Assembly: GCA_964487925.1 (NCBI GenBank)
Contig: CAZASZ010000001.1
Location: forward strand, 1-64,000
Length of the DNA stretch: 64,000 nt
Direction of reading: 5' to 3'
Source of the DNA: RI-283 sp964487925
GTDB taxonomy: Bacteria; Pseudomonadota; Gammaproteobacteria; SZUA-140
Shown here piece by piece: positions 43,386 to 53,607 of this stretch (position 1 is its first letter; every line of letters starts with the position of its first letter). A program made the translations under genes and the position numbers. The notes below the pieces were generated by a model. That model did no database searches, was not told the DNA's origin, and saw only the letters and a program-made list of their open reading frames with translations.

Positions 43386-45215
43386 TCATCGACCGCGTAG
43401 AAATATTTTATCCAACTCCTGCATATCCAACCGCACCCAGGTCGGCCGACCATGGTTACACTGCCCTCCCCGCTCGGTGCGCTCCAGGTCCCTGATCAAC
43501 GCATCCATCTCGGCCAAGCTCAATTGTCGATTGGCCCGTACGGAACCATGACAGGCCATGCGTGACAATACAGCATTCTGCCCCATCGTCACACGATCGC
43601 TCGTGCCTAGACTGCGAAGATCGGCTATGACATCACGAAACAGGCTCTCGATATCACCTTCGGCAAGCAAAGAGGGAACCTCGTGAAGCACGACAGTATC
43701 GGGCCCCAAGCGCCGAGCCATAAGCCCAAGCGAGAGGAGCAGTTCTTCCTCAACTGCAACCAGCTCCGCCTCCTGCACGGACAATAAGATCGTCACCGGT
43801 AATAGCAAGGGTTGACGGCGTATTCCGGTCTCGGCAAGACAGCGCTTCATGTGCTCATAGGTGATGCGCTCGTGGGCCGCGTGCATGTCCACAAGGACCA
43901 TGCCTCCAGCATTCTCGGCGACGATGTAAATTCCATGGATCTGGGCGACGGCCCTGCCAAGCGGTTGCGATCCCTGAACGGTCGCCTCGTGCGTGCTGTT
44001 TGGCACTGCCTGTGCGTCGGAAACCGCCATCGAATCAACTGCCCCGTGGTCACTCCGGTACAGATCCTGGTAGGCCGAGATACCTGTGTCCCTTACTTCC
44101 AACGGCAACCTATCGGTGAGACCATGCGCAGAAGCCGTGTCGCGACCACTGGCCACATACTGCTGGGGCCGCAACCTCTCGGTAGACGGAGTGGGGATCG
44201 GCCCCTGCGTCTCGGGACGGATATCGGCGATCACCTCGGCGACTCGACGGGAGACGAAGTCGTGGATCGAACGGGATTCCCGAAATCGCACCTCCTGTTT
44301 CCCCGGATGTACGTTGACATCGACCTCCTCGGGTGGCATATCAAGATAGAGCACGTAAATCGGTTGCCGGCCGTGATAAAGAACGTCCTGATAGGCCTGG
44401 CGTAAGGCGTGATTGATGAGCCGATCACGAACCATGCGACCATTGACATAGAAGTACTGCATGTCTGCCTGACTGCGTGAACACGTGGGCAGCCCGATCC
44501 AGCCGCTCAGAGACAGGGTCTGGGACTCTGCCGTGATAACGACCATCTGCTCCGCGAAGGACTGACCGAACAGCTGGCCCAGTCGAGCGTTTGAGGACCA
44601 GGCATCATCGCAGGCAGGAACCTCAAGTACCGTCCGACCATTGTGCGTCAACGACCAAGCGACGCCGTCGCGGCTCAACGCCATACGTCGGACAGTCTCC
44701 TCGATATGTTTGAACTCGGTCCTCTCGTTACGCAAAAATTTCCTCCGCGCAGGCACGTTGAAAAAGAGGTCGCGCACATCAACCGTGGTGCCTACGGGAT
44801 GGGGAGCCGGCCGGGGTTCCTCGCGCGGGACGTCGCCCTCACAACGCAGAGACCAACCATGATCCTGACCTTCACGACAGGATGTTAATGTCAGCGCCGC
44901 CACGGAGGCGATGCTTGGGAGCGCCTCACCACGGAAACCAAGGGTAGCGATAGCGGCAAGGTCCGTGGCAGACTCGATCTTGCTAGTGGCATGCCGACTC
45001 AATGCGAGCTGCAGATCATCGCGTTCTATACCACCGCCATCGTCTCGAACCTGGAGGCGCTTCAACCCCCCCTGTTCCACATCGATCCGAATCTGTCGCG
45101 CGCCGGCATCAAGACTATTCTCGATTAATTCCTTTACCACCGAAGCGGGACGCTCCACGACCTCACCGGCGGCGATCTGGTTCGATAATTGTGGGGACAG
45201 AAGGTGAATGCGCAT
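43386..45215 (-). CDS. mutL: MutL, DNA mismatch repair protein (endonuclease-type motif)
   Basis: 609 residues from the ATG at 45215: MRIHLLSPQLSNQIAAGEVVERPASVVKELIENSLDAGA is the GHKL ATPase start, followed by DDGGGIERDDL, ATSKI, TLGFRGEALPSIASV. The C-terminal domain holds DMHAAHERITYE, matching the endonuclease metal motif DQHA(X)2E(X)4E except Q to M, and QCNHGRPT near the end (cf. CPHGRP). These suggest a nicking MutL of MutH-less bacteria. A longer apparent frame through the adjacent gap is artefactual: the N-terminal codons are duplicated on the other side of the N run. Confidence 0.95.
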   Translation of the reverse strand: MRIHLLSPQLSNQIAAGEVVERPASVVKELIENSLDAGARQIRIDVEQGGLKRLQVRDDGGGIERDDLQLALSRHATSKIESATDLAAIATLGFRGEALPSIASVAALTLTSCREGQDHGWSLRCEGDVPREEPRPAPHPVGTTVDVRDLFFNVPARRKFLRNERTEFKHIEETVRRMALSRDGVAWSLTHNGRTVLEVPACDDAWSSNARLGQLFGQSFAEQMVVITAESQTLSLSGWIGLPTCSRSQADMQYFYVNGRMVRDRLINHALRQAYQDVLYHGRQPIYVLYLDMPPEEVDVNVHPGKQEVRFRESRSIHDFVSRRVAEVIADIRPETQGPIPTPSTERLRPQQYVASGRDTASAHGLTDRLPLEVRDTGISAYQDLYRSDHGAVDSMAVSDAQAVPNSTHEATVQGSQPLGRAVAQIHGIYIVAENAGGMVLVDMHAAHERITYEHMKRCLAETGIRRQPLLLPVTILLSVQEAELVAVEEELLLSLGLMARRLGPDTVVLHEVPSLLAEGDIESLFRDVIADLRSLGTSDRVTMGQNAVLSRMACHGSVRANRQLSLAEMDALIRDLERTERGGQCNHGRPTWVRLDMQELDKIFLRGR

Positions 45216-45375
45216 GAAATNNNNNNNNNNNNNNNNNNNNNNNNNNNNNNNNNNNNNNNNNNNNNNNNNNNNNNNNNNNNNNNNNNNNNNNNNNNNNNNN
45301 NNNNNNNNNNNNNNNNNNNNCCGGCGGCGATCTGGTTCGATAATTGTGGGGACAGAAGGTGAATGCGCATGAAAT
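45166..45375. other. Assembly gap (100 N) with duplicated 55-bp flanks
   Basis: The 55 bp at 45166-45220 and at 45321-45375 are identical and flank exactly 100 N. The duplicated sequence contains the mutL start. The two contigs overlap and should have been merged, so the gap is very probably not real and the mutL upstream region continues directly at 45376. Confidence 0.93.
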
Positions 45376-45437
45376 AAAGACGTAGAAGATCGAAAGATTA
45401 CTCTATAAGAGAACAGGGCAAAGAGCAAAGCGGGAAG

Positions 45438-45474
45438 AAAAAAAGGGGCCGGCTTATTGGGGGGGGCCGGCCCT
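45438..45474 (-). terminator. Probable terminator of the NifA-like gene
   Basis: Reverse strand: an 8-bp GC-only stem (GGGCCGGC with GCCGGCCC, arms 45466-45473 and 45446-45453) with a G-rich/C-rich loop, followed by a U run (plus-strand A run 45438-45444). It is 40 bp beyond the stop at 45515. Confidence 0.75.
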
Positions 45475-45514
45475 AAAGGGGGGGATTTTGGAACCTCTGA
45501 TCTCAGAGATTCCC

Positions 45515-47165
45515 CTAACCTTCGATCTCGAGCTTGTTCAGACGGTAATGCAACTGGCGGGTACTGAGTCCAAGGCGCCTGGCGGCCTGCGTCTTATTGC
45601 CCTGGGCCTTCTCCATGGCTTCGATGATTGCATCCCTATCGTCATGGCGCACTCGGCGATAAGGACGATAGTTGTCCTCACGTTCAGCTACAGGTTCCAT
45701 CTCTTCATCATTGGCCGACTTCAGACCCTCGATAGTGATCGGCGTCTCCATGAGCATCATGGCATCGATCCCATCGGGAACAATCAGCTCCTCATCAGAC
45801 ATGATCACGAGCCGCTCAATGAAGTTCTCGAGTTGACGGACGTTGCCCGGCCACTCGAACGCGTCAAGGCGTTTGAGTGCCGCCGGGGAAAAGGTCACGT
45901 TGCGACGTTGTTTTTGGTTGTAACGGGCCAGAAAATACAACGCCAGGAGGTCGATGTCCCCGTCACGTTCCCGCAAGGGTGGGAGCAAGATCGGCAGAAC
46001 ATTCAGGCGATAGTAGAGGTCGAGACGAAAATCACCGCGCTTAATGGCCTCTTCCATCTGGCGATTGGTCGCACAGATGATACGGACATCAACCGGGATT
46101 TCCTGACTGCCGCCAATCCGCTGTACGGTCCTTTCCTGCAACACGCGCAGCAGCTTGGCCTGCAAGTCAACTGGCATGTCACCGATCTCATCAAGGAACA
46201 ATGTCCCGCCGGCAGCTAGTTCAAAGGTCCCCTTGCGCATCGCAGCAGCCCCTGTAAAGCTACCCTTCTCATAGCCGAACAACTCGGATTCAAGCAGATT
46301 ATGAGGGATAGCTGCGCAGTTGATGCAGACGAACGGGGCATCGCGGCGATCGCTGGCGAGGTGGATCATGCGCGAGAATCGCTCCTTACCGCAGCCTGAC
46401 TCACCGATCAGCATAACCGTGGCGTTCGAGGTCGCAGCTTTCGCGGCGTCCGCCAGAGCTCGGCGCAAAGCGGGACTCTTGCCCACGATGCCATGAACCG
46501 CACCGTCAACGTCATGGTCCATACGGCGCAAACGTTCGTTCTCGCGTCGTAACTGACGAATTTGCGCGGCAACCATGCGATGGATACATAACACCTGCCC
46601 GATCAAGGCGGCCATGACCTGCATGACATAGTGGTTGGTCGAAAGCTCTGCAGCAGACTTCGGTGGCGATTGTGCGGCAAGCACACCCACCACACCATCA
46701 TTCCAAACAATCGGCACAGCGATATAAGCGATGTCCCTGGCANNNNNNNNNNNNNNNNNNNNNNNNNNNNNNNNNNNNNNNNNNNNNNNNNNNNNNNNNN
46801 NNNNNNNNNNNNNNNNNNNNNNNNNNNNNNNNNNNNNNNNNNACGCTGGATCCGGACTGGAAGATGCGCCCGGTCACCCCTTCACCTACGGCATATACCG
46901 CCTGCTCAATCTCGCTCCGACTCAAGCCATGCGCATAGCTGACATGTAAGTGGCCGTCCGTGAAATCCTTTTGCAACACGCGACCCTTGGTGAGACCCAA
47001 ACGATCCTCAAGCAGACGTAATATCCCGCCAACCGTCATATCGATATCAGGAGACGTTGCAGCCAGCTGAACCGCCTCGAGAATGACCTCGGCGACTTCC
47101 GGTGCAAACAATGTTTCTGGGGCAGAGATCATCGAACTCTCGGCAGACATATTAATCTTCATCAT
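45515..47165 (-). CDS. NifA-family sigma-54-dependent activator (interrupted by an assembly gap)
   Basis: The N-terminal part (from about 47165, MMKINMSAESS; 47258 TTG and 47150 ATG are alternatives) contains a GAF domain: LLEDRLGLTKGRVLQ ... YAHGLSRSEIEQAVYAVGEGVTGRIFQSGSS. After 100 N the frame resumes ARDIAYIAVPIVWNDGVVGVLAAQ, the expected end of a NifA-type GAF. Then come the AAA+ domain (GESGCGKE with Cys for the usual Thr, GSFTGA, TLFLDEIGDMP, WPGNVRQLENFIERL) and a Fis helix-turn-helix (NKTQAARRLGLSTRQLHYRLNKLEI). The frames differ by the placeholder gap length, so the gene is probably intact with about 20 codons unsequenced. No nif genes are nearby; its targets are unknown. Confidence 0.82.
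46743..46842. other. Assembly gap (100 N) inside the NifA-like gene
   Basis: A run of exactly 100 N, the usual placeholder length. Flanks are not duplicated. Comparison with NifA GAF domains suggests about 15-20 residues are missing. Confidence 0.95.
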
Positions 47166-47507
47166 AGGTTTTGAAATCTCGAGTTTCTCTGAAACGGTCC
47201 TGTGAGGCTTTGCTAATAGACTACTGGCGCACGCCACAGTTTGCTCAAAGGTCTCCAAAGGTTAATCGGTTTCCATGAACGAGTCATGACACTAAGTCAC
47301 ATCCATAGCCAAGCAAAAAATGGGCCAGTCACCACAGGCCTATTGGGGTCGGCTAAGATTCCGCCTAAAAAACCGTGACATCTTTCGCGCTTCCTGAAGC
47401 TATAGACGTCAGGATTGATTAAATGGTGCTTAAAAGATGTAAATTTCCCGATCGATTTGGTGCGTTAAATCAACTTTGTGCGACGAAAACGCGCCAAAAA
47501 GACCCTG

Positions 47508-50500
47508 CTACTTCTGAATAATGGGGACGGAAGGGCGTCGGAACAAGCCCAGCAGGTCTTCCAGGATCAAATAGCCGACCGGCACCAGCAGCAATGTCAA
47601 CAGGGTCGCGTAGATAATACCGAACCCTAAGGAGACCGCCATTGGGATCAAAAACTGGGCCTGGGTACTCTTCTCCAGAAGTAATGGGGTCAATCCGGCA
47701 AAGGTCGTCAGCGAGGTCAACAAGATAGGGCGAAAGCGCGATACCCCCGCAGTTCTCAAGGCATCAATCAAGACCATACCCTCACGCCGACGTCGATTGA
47801 CCCAGTCTACGAGCACTAAGCTGTCGTTGACCACGACACCAGCCAGCGCCAGGATGCCCATGAGACTCATCAGGCTCAGATTCAAACCCATGATCATATG
47901 GCCCAGCAAGGCGCCCACGATACTGAACGGAATCACGAGCATCACCACGATAGGCTGCGAGTAAGAGCGAAAAGGGATCGCAAGCAAGGTATAGATCGCG
48001 AACAGCGCAAAACCCGTGCCCAGCATCAGGCTATGAAACGACTCCCGCTGTTCTCGCTGCTCGCCCTCCATGCTGTATCTCACCCCTGGGTAGCGGACTA
48101 GCAGACCGTTAAGGTACCGGGTCAAGTCCTTTACGATCTGACGAGCATCGGTATGCTCCTTGTCGAGATCAGCAGTGACATTGACGACCCGCTGCCGATC
48201 GACCCGTCGGATGGTGGAGAACCCATGCCCCATATCGATTTCCGCGACATTGCCGAATGGCACTTCGGTACCATCGCTCGTGCGAATCCGCATGGTGTCG
48301 AGACTGCTGACCGTCCGACGCTCCGATTCCGGATAACGAACCATGACGCGTACGTCATCCCGGCCGCGTTGAATACGTTGCGCCTCGGCGCCGAAGAAGG
48401 CTTGGCGCACTTGGCGTCCCAAATCTGTCGCCGACAGACCTAACAACTCCGCCTCGGGCCGCATAGTCAGCTTGATCTCCGGCTTACCCTCATCGAAGCT
48501 ATCCTGGATATCAAATACGCCGGGATACTCCGCCAAACGCTTGCGCACGGCGGCCGACACCTCGGCCAGGACCGAGAAATCCTGGCCCGACAGCTGAACG
48601 TCGATAGGGTCGCCGCCGCGCCCGATCTCAGCCCGAAAATTCAGTTCTTTGGCACCGGGAATGGTGCCGATATCCCGTCGCCAAGCGGACACGATGGCCG
48701 AGGTGGTCACCTCAATCCGACGCTCCTCAGGCGGCATGAGCTCCAGACTGACCCGGCCGACATCCGAACTACCACCAGAACTCGGTTGACCGAATCCGCC
48801 ACCCGCCGACCCCATATCCACCGTGATATTTCGGATCAACGACTGATCTTGGTCATCGACATATTTTTGCTGCAGGGATTTGGCGACGTCTTCAATACGC
48901 TTGAGATAGTGCTCTGTCACCTCCTCCGCGGTTCCTGTATGCATCACCAGTGTGGCCCGTGCGGTCTCACTCTGAACACGTGGGAAAAACGTGAACCCGT
49001 AGCGCCCGCTAAGCACGAAACTGATAATCACAAACGACACGGCGACAAAGACGGCCAATGTTAGATAGCGATGCCGGAGCAGCCGATCCAGAAAGGGTTG
49101 ATAGACTATTGCAACCCAGTTCTCCAAGCCGTCCGCCACCTTGCGCTGTAGGCGCACGTAGGCGGGCTCGGCATTCGGATCTGGATTGACGCGGACATGC
49201 CGCATATGCGCCGGGAGGATCAGTTTGGACTCCACCCAGGAAAACAGCAGCACCGGAATCACGATCATCGGGATCTGCGCAAATATGGGGCCACGCTGTC
49301 CCGCCATGAATATTAATGGAAGAAAGGCCGCGACCGTGGTCAGGACACCGAAGGTAACAGGGACCGCGATCTCCTGTGTGCCGATTACGGCGGCGCCAAC
49401 CGGGTTTTCGGCACGCTTGAGGTGACTGTATATATTTTCGCCCGTCACGATGGCGTCGTCGACAACGATACCGAGCACGAGGATAAAGGCGAACAGGCTG
49501 ATAATATTGATCGTAACACCTAGCGACGGCATCAGTGCCAGCGCCCCCATAAAACTGATTGGGATGCCGACGCAAACCCAAAGTGCGACCGACATGCGCA
49601 GGAATAGCGCCAATATCAAGAACACCAGAAGACCACCTTGCCAGGCGCTGGTCGCTAATGTATTCAGGCGTAGTTTAACGATGCGCGATCGATCATGGGC
49701 ATAGTCGATCGACACGCCTGACGGCGCCCGACTCTTGGCATCGGCGACGAATGTTTTGACCGCTCGGCCGATATCCAGTGCACTTTGATCACCCGTTCGG
49801 TACACCTCGACTTCCATGGCCCGGCGTCCATTGTAGGTCGTGAAGATGGGCTCATCCTCAAAACCATCATGCACCGTGGCGACCTCACCCACGGTCAACC
49901 GCGTCCCATCCGGACGGGTGCGAATCGCAATTCGGGCGAAATCCGCACCCACGTAGGCCTGCCCCTTGGTGCGCAGCAGGATCTCTCCACCGGCGGTGCG
50001 TATCGAGCCCGCAGGCAAATCGACGGAGGAACGCTGCACGGCATTGACCACGGCATCAAAAGTCAATCCGTAGCGAACCAGGGCGTTTTCGCTGACATCG
50101 ATCGAAATCTCCGGCGCCCGCGTCGTACTCATCTCGGCCAAACTGACCTCCGGCAAAGCGGCCAGATCATCACGGACCTGCTGGGTCAATTTGCGCAACT
50201 CGGCCTCAGGCAGTTCTCCGGAGACAATGACGTTGATGACCCCACGGCGGAACAGGACGACGCTATAGGTTGGACGTTCGGTATCGTCCGGAAAGGTCGA
50301 AATAGCATCCACGCGGGTCTTGATATCATCCAACAGCGCGCGCGGATCACGCCCCTTCTCGAGTTCGACACGGATACGGGCTGCGCCCTCATTGGCGTTA
50401 GATATGATTTCCTTTATCCCATCCAGATCGGCGATGGCCTCTTCGATCCGGACCACCAAAGACTCCTCGACCTCTGCCGGCGTGGCCCCGCGATAGGTCA

Positions 50501-50651
50501 TCGAGATCGTCACGACATCTCGCTCGAACTCGGGGAATACCTCGAGCGGGATGCGGTCTAGCAATGACCAGGCGCCGATCGCGATGACCATGACCATCAA
50601 CAGATTGGCGGCCACCTCGTTGCGCGCGAACCAGGCGATCATGCCATTCAT
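47508..50651 (-). CDS. RND efflux pump, inner membrane permease subunit
   Basis: 1047 residues of the AcrB/HAE superfamily, with 12 membrane segments in two halves. N-terminal MIAWFARNEVAANLLMVMVIAIGAW, periplasmic YRGATPAEVEESLVVRIEEAI, the helix-4 proton-relay segment GIVVDDAIVTGENIYSH (adjacent Asp pair), and GVVVNDSLVLVDWVNRRR in the second half. It forms a proton-driven tripartite pump with the adaptor and outer-membrane factor encoded just upstream (5-bp gap). The sequence belongs to the broad MdtB/AcrB-like family of environmental bacteria; substrate not predictable. Confidence 0.95.
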   Translation of the reverse strand: MNGMIAWFARNEVAANLLMVMVIAIGAWSLLDRIPLEVFPEFERDVVTISMTYRGATPAEVEESLVVRIEEAIADLDGIKEIISNANEGAARIRVELEKGRDPRALLDDIKTRVDAISTFPDDTERPTYSVVLFRRGVINVIVSGELPEAELRKLTQQVRDDLAALPEVSLAEMSTTRAPEISIDVSENALVRYGLTFDAVVNAVQRSSVDLPAGSIRTAGGEILLRTKGQAYVGADFARIAIRTRPDGTRLTVGEVATVHDGFEDEPIFTTYNGRRAMEVEVYRTGDQSALDIGRAVKTFVADAKSRAPSGVSIDYAHDRSRIVKLRLNTLATSAWQGGLLVFLILALFLRMSVALWVCVGIPISFMGALALMPSLGVTINIISLFAFILVLGIVVDDAIVTGENIYSHLKRAENPVGAAVIGTQEIAVPVTFGVLTTVAAFLPLIFMAGQRGPIFAQIPMIVIPVLLFSWVESKLILPAHMRHVRVNPDPNAEPAYVRLQRKVADGLENWVAIVYQPFLDRLLRHRYLTLAVFVAVSFVIISFVLSGRYGFTFFPRVQSETARATLVMHTGTAEEVTEHYLKRIEDVAKSLQQKYVDDQDQSLIRNITVDMGSAGGGFGQPSSGGSSDVGRVSLELMPPEERRIEVTTSAIVSAWRRDIGTIPGAKELNFRAEIGRGGDPIDVQLSGQDFSVLAEVSAAVRKRLAEYPGVFDIQDSFDEGKPEIKLTMRPEAELLGLSATDLGRQVRQAFFGAEAQRIQRGRDDVRVMVRYPESERRTVSSLDTMRIRTSDGTEVPFGNVAEIDMGHGFSTIRRVDRQRVVNVTADLDKEHTDARQIVKDLTRYLNGLLVRYPGVRYSMEGEQREQRESFHSLMLGTGFALFAIYTLLAIPFRSYSQPIVVMLVIPFSIVGALLGHMIMGLNLSLMSLMGILALAGVVVNDSLVLVDWVNRRRREGMVLIDALRTAGVSRFRPILLTSLTTFAGLTPLLLEKSTQAQFLIPMAVSLGFGIIYATLLTLLLVPVGYLILEDLLGLFRRPSVPIIQK

Positions 50652-50656
50652 TGCGA

Positions 50657-51871
50657 CTAACCCCCGGCCGCCGGGCCGACCTTGCGCCCTTCTTGCGGTG
50701 CCGCCTCACCTTGTATGCGCACCAACGCACCTTCGGCTGCGAAAGCCATGGGCGTCAGGGAAACACGTTCGCCGGCCTTGAGCCCCTCGCTAATCACTAC
50801 CTGATCACCGCTTCGCCAACCGACCTCGACCGCTCGTCTTTGCAGCCGACTGGCGTCATCGATCACCACGACCTTATCTCCAGGCTCTAGGATCGCACGC
50901 GGCAGGACAAAGACATTGTGCAGCGTGTGTCCCTCGATCTCAGCCTCCACAAACTGTCCGATCTTGAGCGGTGGTGTCTCGCCATGTCGGGCATAGGGAT
51001 CGTCGACCTGCGCGACCACGAACAACTGCCGGTTCTCGATATCGATCGCGCCATCGGTCCTTACCAGGCGACCGCGCCAGGTGTAACGATCCTGACCGAT
51101 TCGGGCGGTCAGGGTGACTGCCGCGCCCTTCACCACCGGTGTACTCGCGGGCCCGCCCCGATACTGCTCCGGAAAATCAACGAACCCGACCTGATTGTCG
51201 GTCAGAGGCAATCGAATCTCCACGTAGTCCACCGCATAGATCGTGGCCAAGGTCGTACCCGGCGCCACGTACTGACCGACATCTACTTGCTTCTGCAAGA
51301 CCCGTCCGGCATAGGGCGCCAGGATACGGGTGCGCGCCAGTTGGACCTCGGCCTGAGCCAGTCTGGCCTCAGCCGCAGCAACCTCGGCCCTGGCGCTTTC
51401 CACTTGCGGACGGCGCAACACCAGTGCGGACGGGGCATCTTTGGGGGAGAGTCGCTCCCAATCTCGGCGCGCCTGATCGGCTTGCGCCTCTTCCTGAGCC
51501 AGTGTCAGCCGAGCCCGCGCCAAGTCGGCGCGCGCGATCACAACAGCGCTATCATAATCCGTGGAATCAATGCGCAGCAGTTCATCGCCCTTCTCAAAGA
51601 AACCGCCGCTACGCAACGCCGGAGACACCTTAACGACCCGCCCCGAGACCTCCGGGATCAGCGTACTTTGGGTACGCGGCGCAACGGTACCGCGACTCTT
51701 GATCCGAATCGAATAATCCTGAGCGCTTACTGTCATGGCCTCCACGACGGGCACGACGGGCGGTGGGCGCTTTCGCTCCGTCGTGGGACCCGTCGCCATA
51801 AGCGTCATGCCCACAGCGAGGCCCGCGCCCGCTACGGCCGCAGGCATTATCATTCGCATCCATTTATTCAC
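50657..51871 (-). CDS. RND efflux periplasmic adaptor (membrane fusion protein)
   Basis: 404 residues: N-terminal signal or anchor (MIMPAAVAGAGLAVGMTLM), lipoyl half-motifs (SRGTVAPRTQSTLIPEVSGRVVKVSP and TRILAPYAGRVLQKQVDVGQYV), an alpha-hairpin coiled coil between them (ARADLARARLTLAQEEAQADQARRDWERL), then beta-barrel and membrane-proximal domains. It overlaps the outer-membrane factor gene by 4 nt. Confidence 0.93.
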   Translation of the reverse strand: MNKWMRMIMPAAVAGAGLAVGMTLMATGPTTERKRPPPVVPVVEAMTVSAQDYSIRIKSRGTVAPRTQSTLIPEVSGRVVKVSPALRSGGFFEKGDELLRIDSTDYDSAVVIARADLARARLTLAQEEAQADQARRDWERLSPKDAPSALVLRRPQVESARAEVAAAEARLAQAEVQLARTRILAPYAGRVLQKQVDVGQYVAPGTTLATIYAVDYVEIRLPLTDNQVGFVDFPEQYRGGPASTPVVKGAAVTLTARIGQDRYTWRGRLVRTDGAIDIENRQLFVVAQVDDPYARHGETPPLKIGQFVEAEIEGHTLHNVFVLPRAILEPGDKVVVIDDASRLQRRAVEVGWRSGDQVVISEGLKAGERVSLTPMAFAAEGALVRIQGEAAPQEGRKVGPAAGG

Positions 51872-53337
51872 GGTTTCACCTTGTTCTCCTTCGCGGGCGC
51901 CTCAAATGGGCCACCCAACGCCAGATAGAGCGACACACGATTATCCAGTCGCTGGCGGATCGTACGCAGCCGGTTGCTTTCAGCGGTAAATGCCCGACGC
52001 TGCGTCTCCAGCAGCGTGACAATATCGATCAGTCCCTGACCGTATTTTTCAAAAGCAAGTTCCACAGCTGCTTCAGCCTCGCTTGAAGCGACGTCCAGCG
52101 CGGATTTCTGATCGCCATACCACTTCTCGGCCGCCAAGGCGGTCTCGACCTCGCGAAAGGCGGTAAGTATCGCCTGGGCATAGGCCGCCCAAAGCTCGTG
52201 ATGATCGGCGGTTGCCAGGGCTCGCTCTGCGGAGAGCTGTCCACCGTTAAACAGGGGTTGAGTCACGCTGCCAAGCAGGCTCCACACCAGCTGGTTCCAA
52301 TCCAGCAAATTACGTAGCGCCGAACTCGCGGTGCCGCCTGATGCCGTCAGCCTAATCGACGGCAGGAGGTTTTTCCTAGCGGCCATCAGTCGATAGCTCG
52401 CCGCACGCAAGCGCATCTCACCTGCCAACAAGTCCGGTCGGCGGATCAATAGACTAGCTGGCAAGCCGGCCGGGACGGGATGCCGAACCTGAGGCAACAC
52501 ACCGCTCAAGGAAAATGCCGCCGATGGATAACGCCCCATCAGCGCCTCAAGCACACGAACTGCACCGTCTCGATCACGCCGCCATTGCGCCAACGCGCTC
52601 TCGGCCGTCGCGACATTTTCTCGAGCTAGGTGCAAATCCAAGGCGGATGCCAAACCGCTACGGTAGCGCTCTTCGATGGCATCGCGAGCGCGCCGAAAAC
52701 TCTCAACCGTATGCTCGGATAGCAAGGTCTGCGCCGATGCCTCCGCTAAGGCGAACCAGGATCGGGTCACCGAGGCGGCGAGGCTCAGGCGGGCGCCAGC
52801 ATAATCGGCTTCGCTTGCCTCAGCCGTCAGCCCCGCGGCCTTGGCCTGATCGTCAAGACGCGACCAGAGGTCGGCCTCCCAGGAAATATTTGCGTCCAAA
52901 CCAAAGCGAGTCACGGCTGGGGATGACCCTACTGCAAGTCCCGACGGCGTTCGCTGGCTGCGCTGGGCGGAAAACGACAGGTCTACGTCAGGCCACAGCG
53001 CCGCGCCCGAGATCCTGGCCTGGGCCCTGGCCGCATCGACCCGTGCCGCCGCAGCCTGGAGGTCCCGGTTGGCATTCAATGCCTCAGCAACGATGGCGCT
53101 GAGCCCTGGGGCATCGAAATCGTTGAGCCAGCCGCGCACAAAGACCTCGTCATCGGCCGGCAGGGTCGAAGACCATTTACCGGGTAGCCCCCCTTCAGGC
53201 AACGCTTCGGATGGCTCAGGTGCGGGGGGATTCGTGGCGCAGGAGGAGCACAACAGGGCGACCGCAATGATCATGACGATGCCCCTGCTCCGGGCAGGCG
53301 GTTTACCGGAGATCATTGGCGGGTGACGGCGGTCCAT
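51868..53337 (-). CDS. NodT-type TolC-family outer membrane efflux lipoprotein
   Basis: 489 residues from 53337; an ATG at 53316 is also possible and neither has a clear ribosome site. A lipobox (CSSC, ALLCSSCATNPP) predicts lipidation. Two OEP repeats with NodT features: LSAIVAEALNANRDLQAAAARVDAARAQARISGAALWPDVDLSFSAQR and LIRRPDLLAGEMRLRAASYRLMAARKNLLPSIRLTASGG. It is the exit duct of the RND system and first gene of that operon. The 270-bp stretch before it (to iscX) shows nothing clear. Confidence 0.93.
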   Translation of the reverse strand: MDRRHPPMISGKPPARSRGIVMIIAVALLCSSCATNPPAPEPSEALPEGGLPGKWSSTLPADDEVFVRGWLNDFDAPGLSAIVAEALNANRDLQAAAARVDAARAQARISGAALWPDVDLSFSAQRSQRTPSGLAVGSSPAVTRFGLDANISWEADLWSRLDDQAKAAGLTAEASEADYAGARLSLAASVTRSWFALAEASAQTLLSEHTVESFRRARDAIEERYRSGLASALDLHLARENVATAESALAQWRRDRDGAVRVLEALMGRYPSAAFSLSGVLPQVRHPVPAGLPASLLIRRPDLLAGEMRLRAASYRLMAARKNLLPSIRLTASGGTASSALRNLLDWNQLVWSLLGSVTQPLFNGGQLSAERALATADHHELWAAYAQAILTAFREVETALAAEKWYGDQKSALDVASSEAEAAVELAFEKYGQGLIDIVTLLETQRRAFTAESNRLRTIRQRLDNRVSLYLALGGPFEAPAKENKVKP

Positions 53338-53607
53338 TCAGGCGTTGAATCCGAAAGCAGTGGATAAACCTAGAGGTCGTTAAAGGGAAACCACGGTATC
53401 GGTCTTCGAGACCCTGCCGGGGTCATCGACAACGACCGACAATAAATGATATCAGGAATGCGCGCGCTCCGTCCCAACACAAGAGCGAATACCGATGACG
53501 AGCCGCTTAACCAACAGTCGAAAAGCGTGCCCAAGGGATAAGGTGTAACTCGGAAGATTGCCTTTAGGCGCACAAGATCTTCGCGCCATAACTTGACCGG
53601 CGGTTCC

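Noticed and set aside
45166..45375. 55-bp perfect direct repeat flanking mutL start as a genuine repeat or insertion target duplication
   Set aside because: It abuts a 100-N placeholder exactly on both sides, which is the signature of unmerged contig ends.
53338..53607. Small open frames between the efflux operon and iscX
   Set aside because: They lack ribosome sites and signal or domain features; the 270-bp stretch is treated as intergenic.
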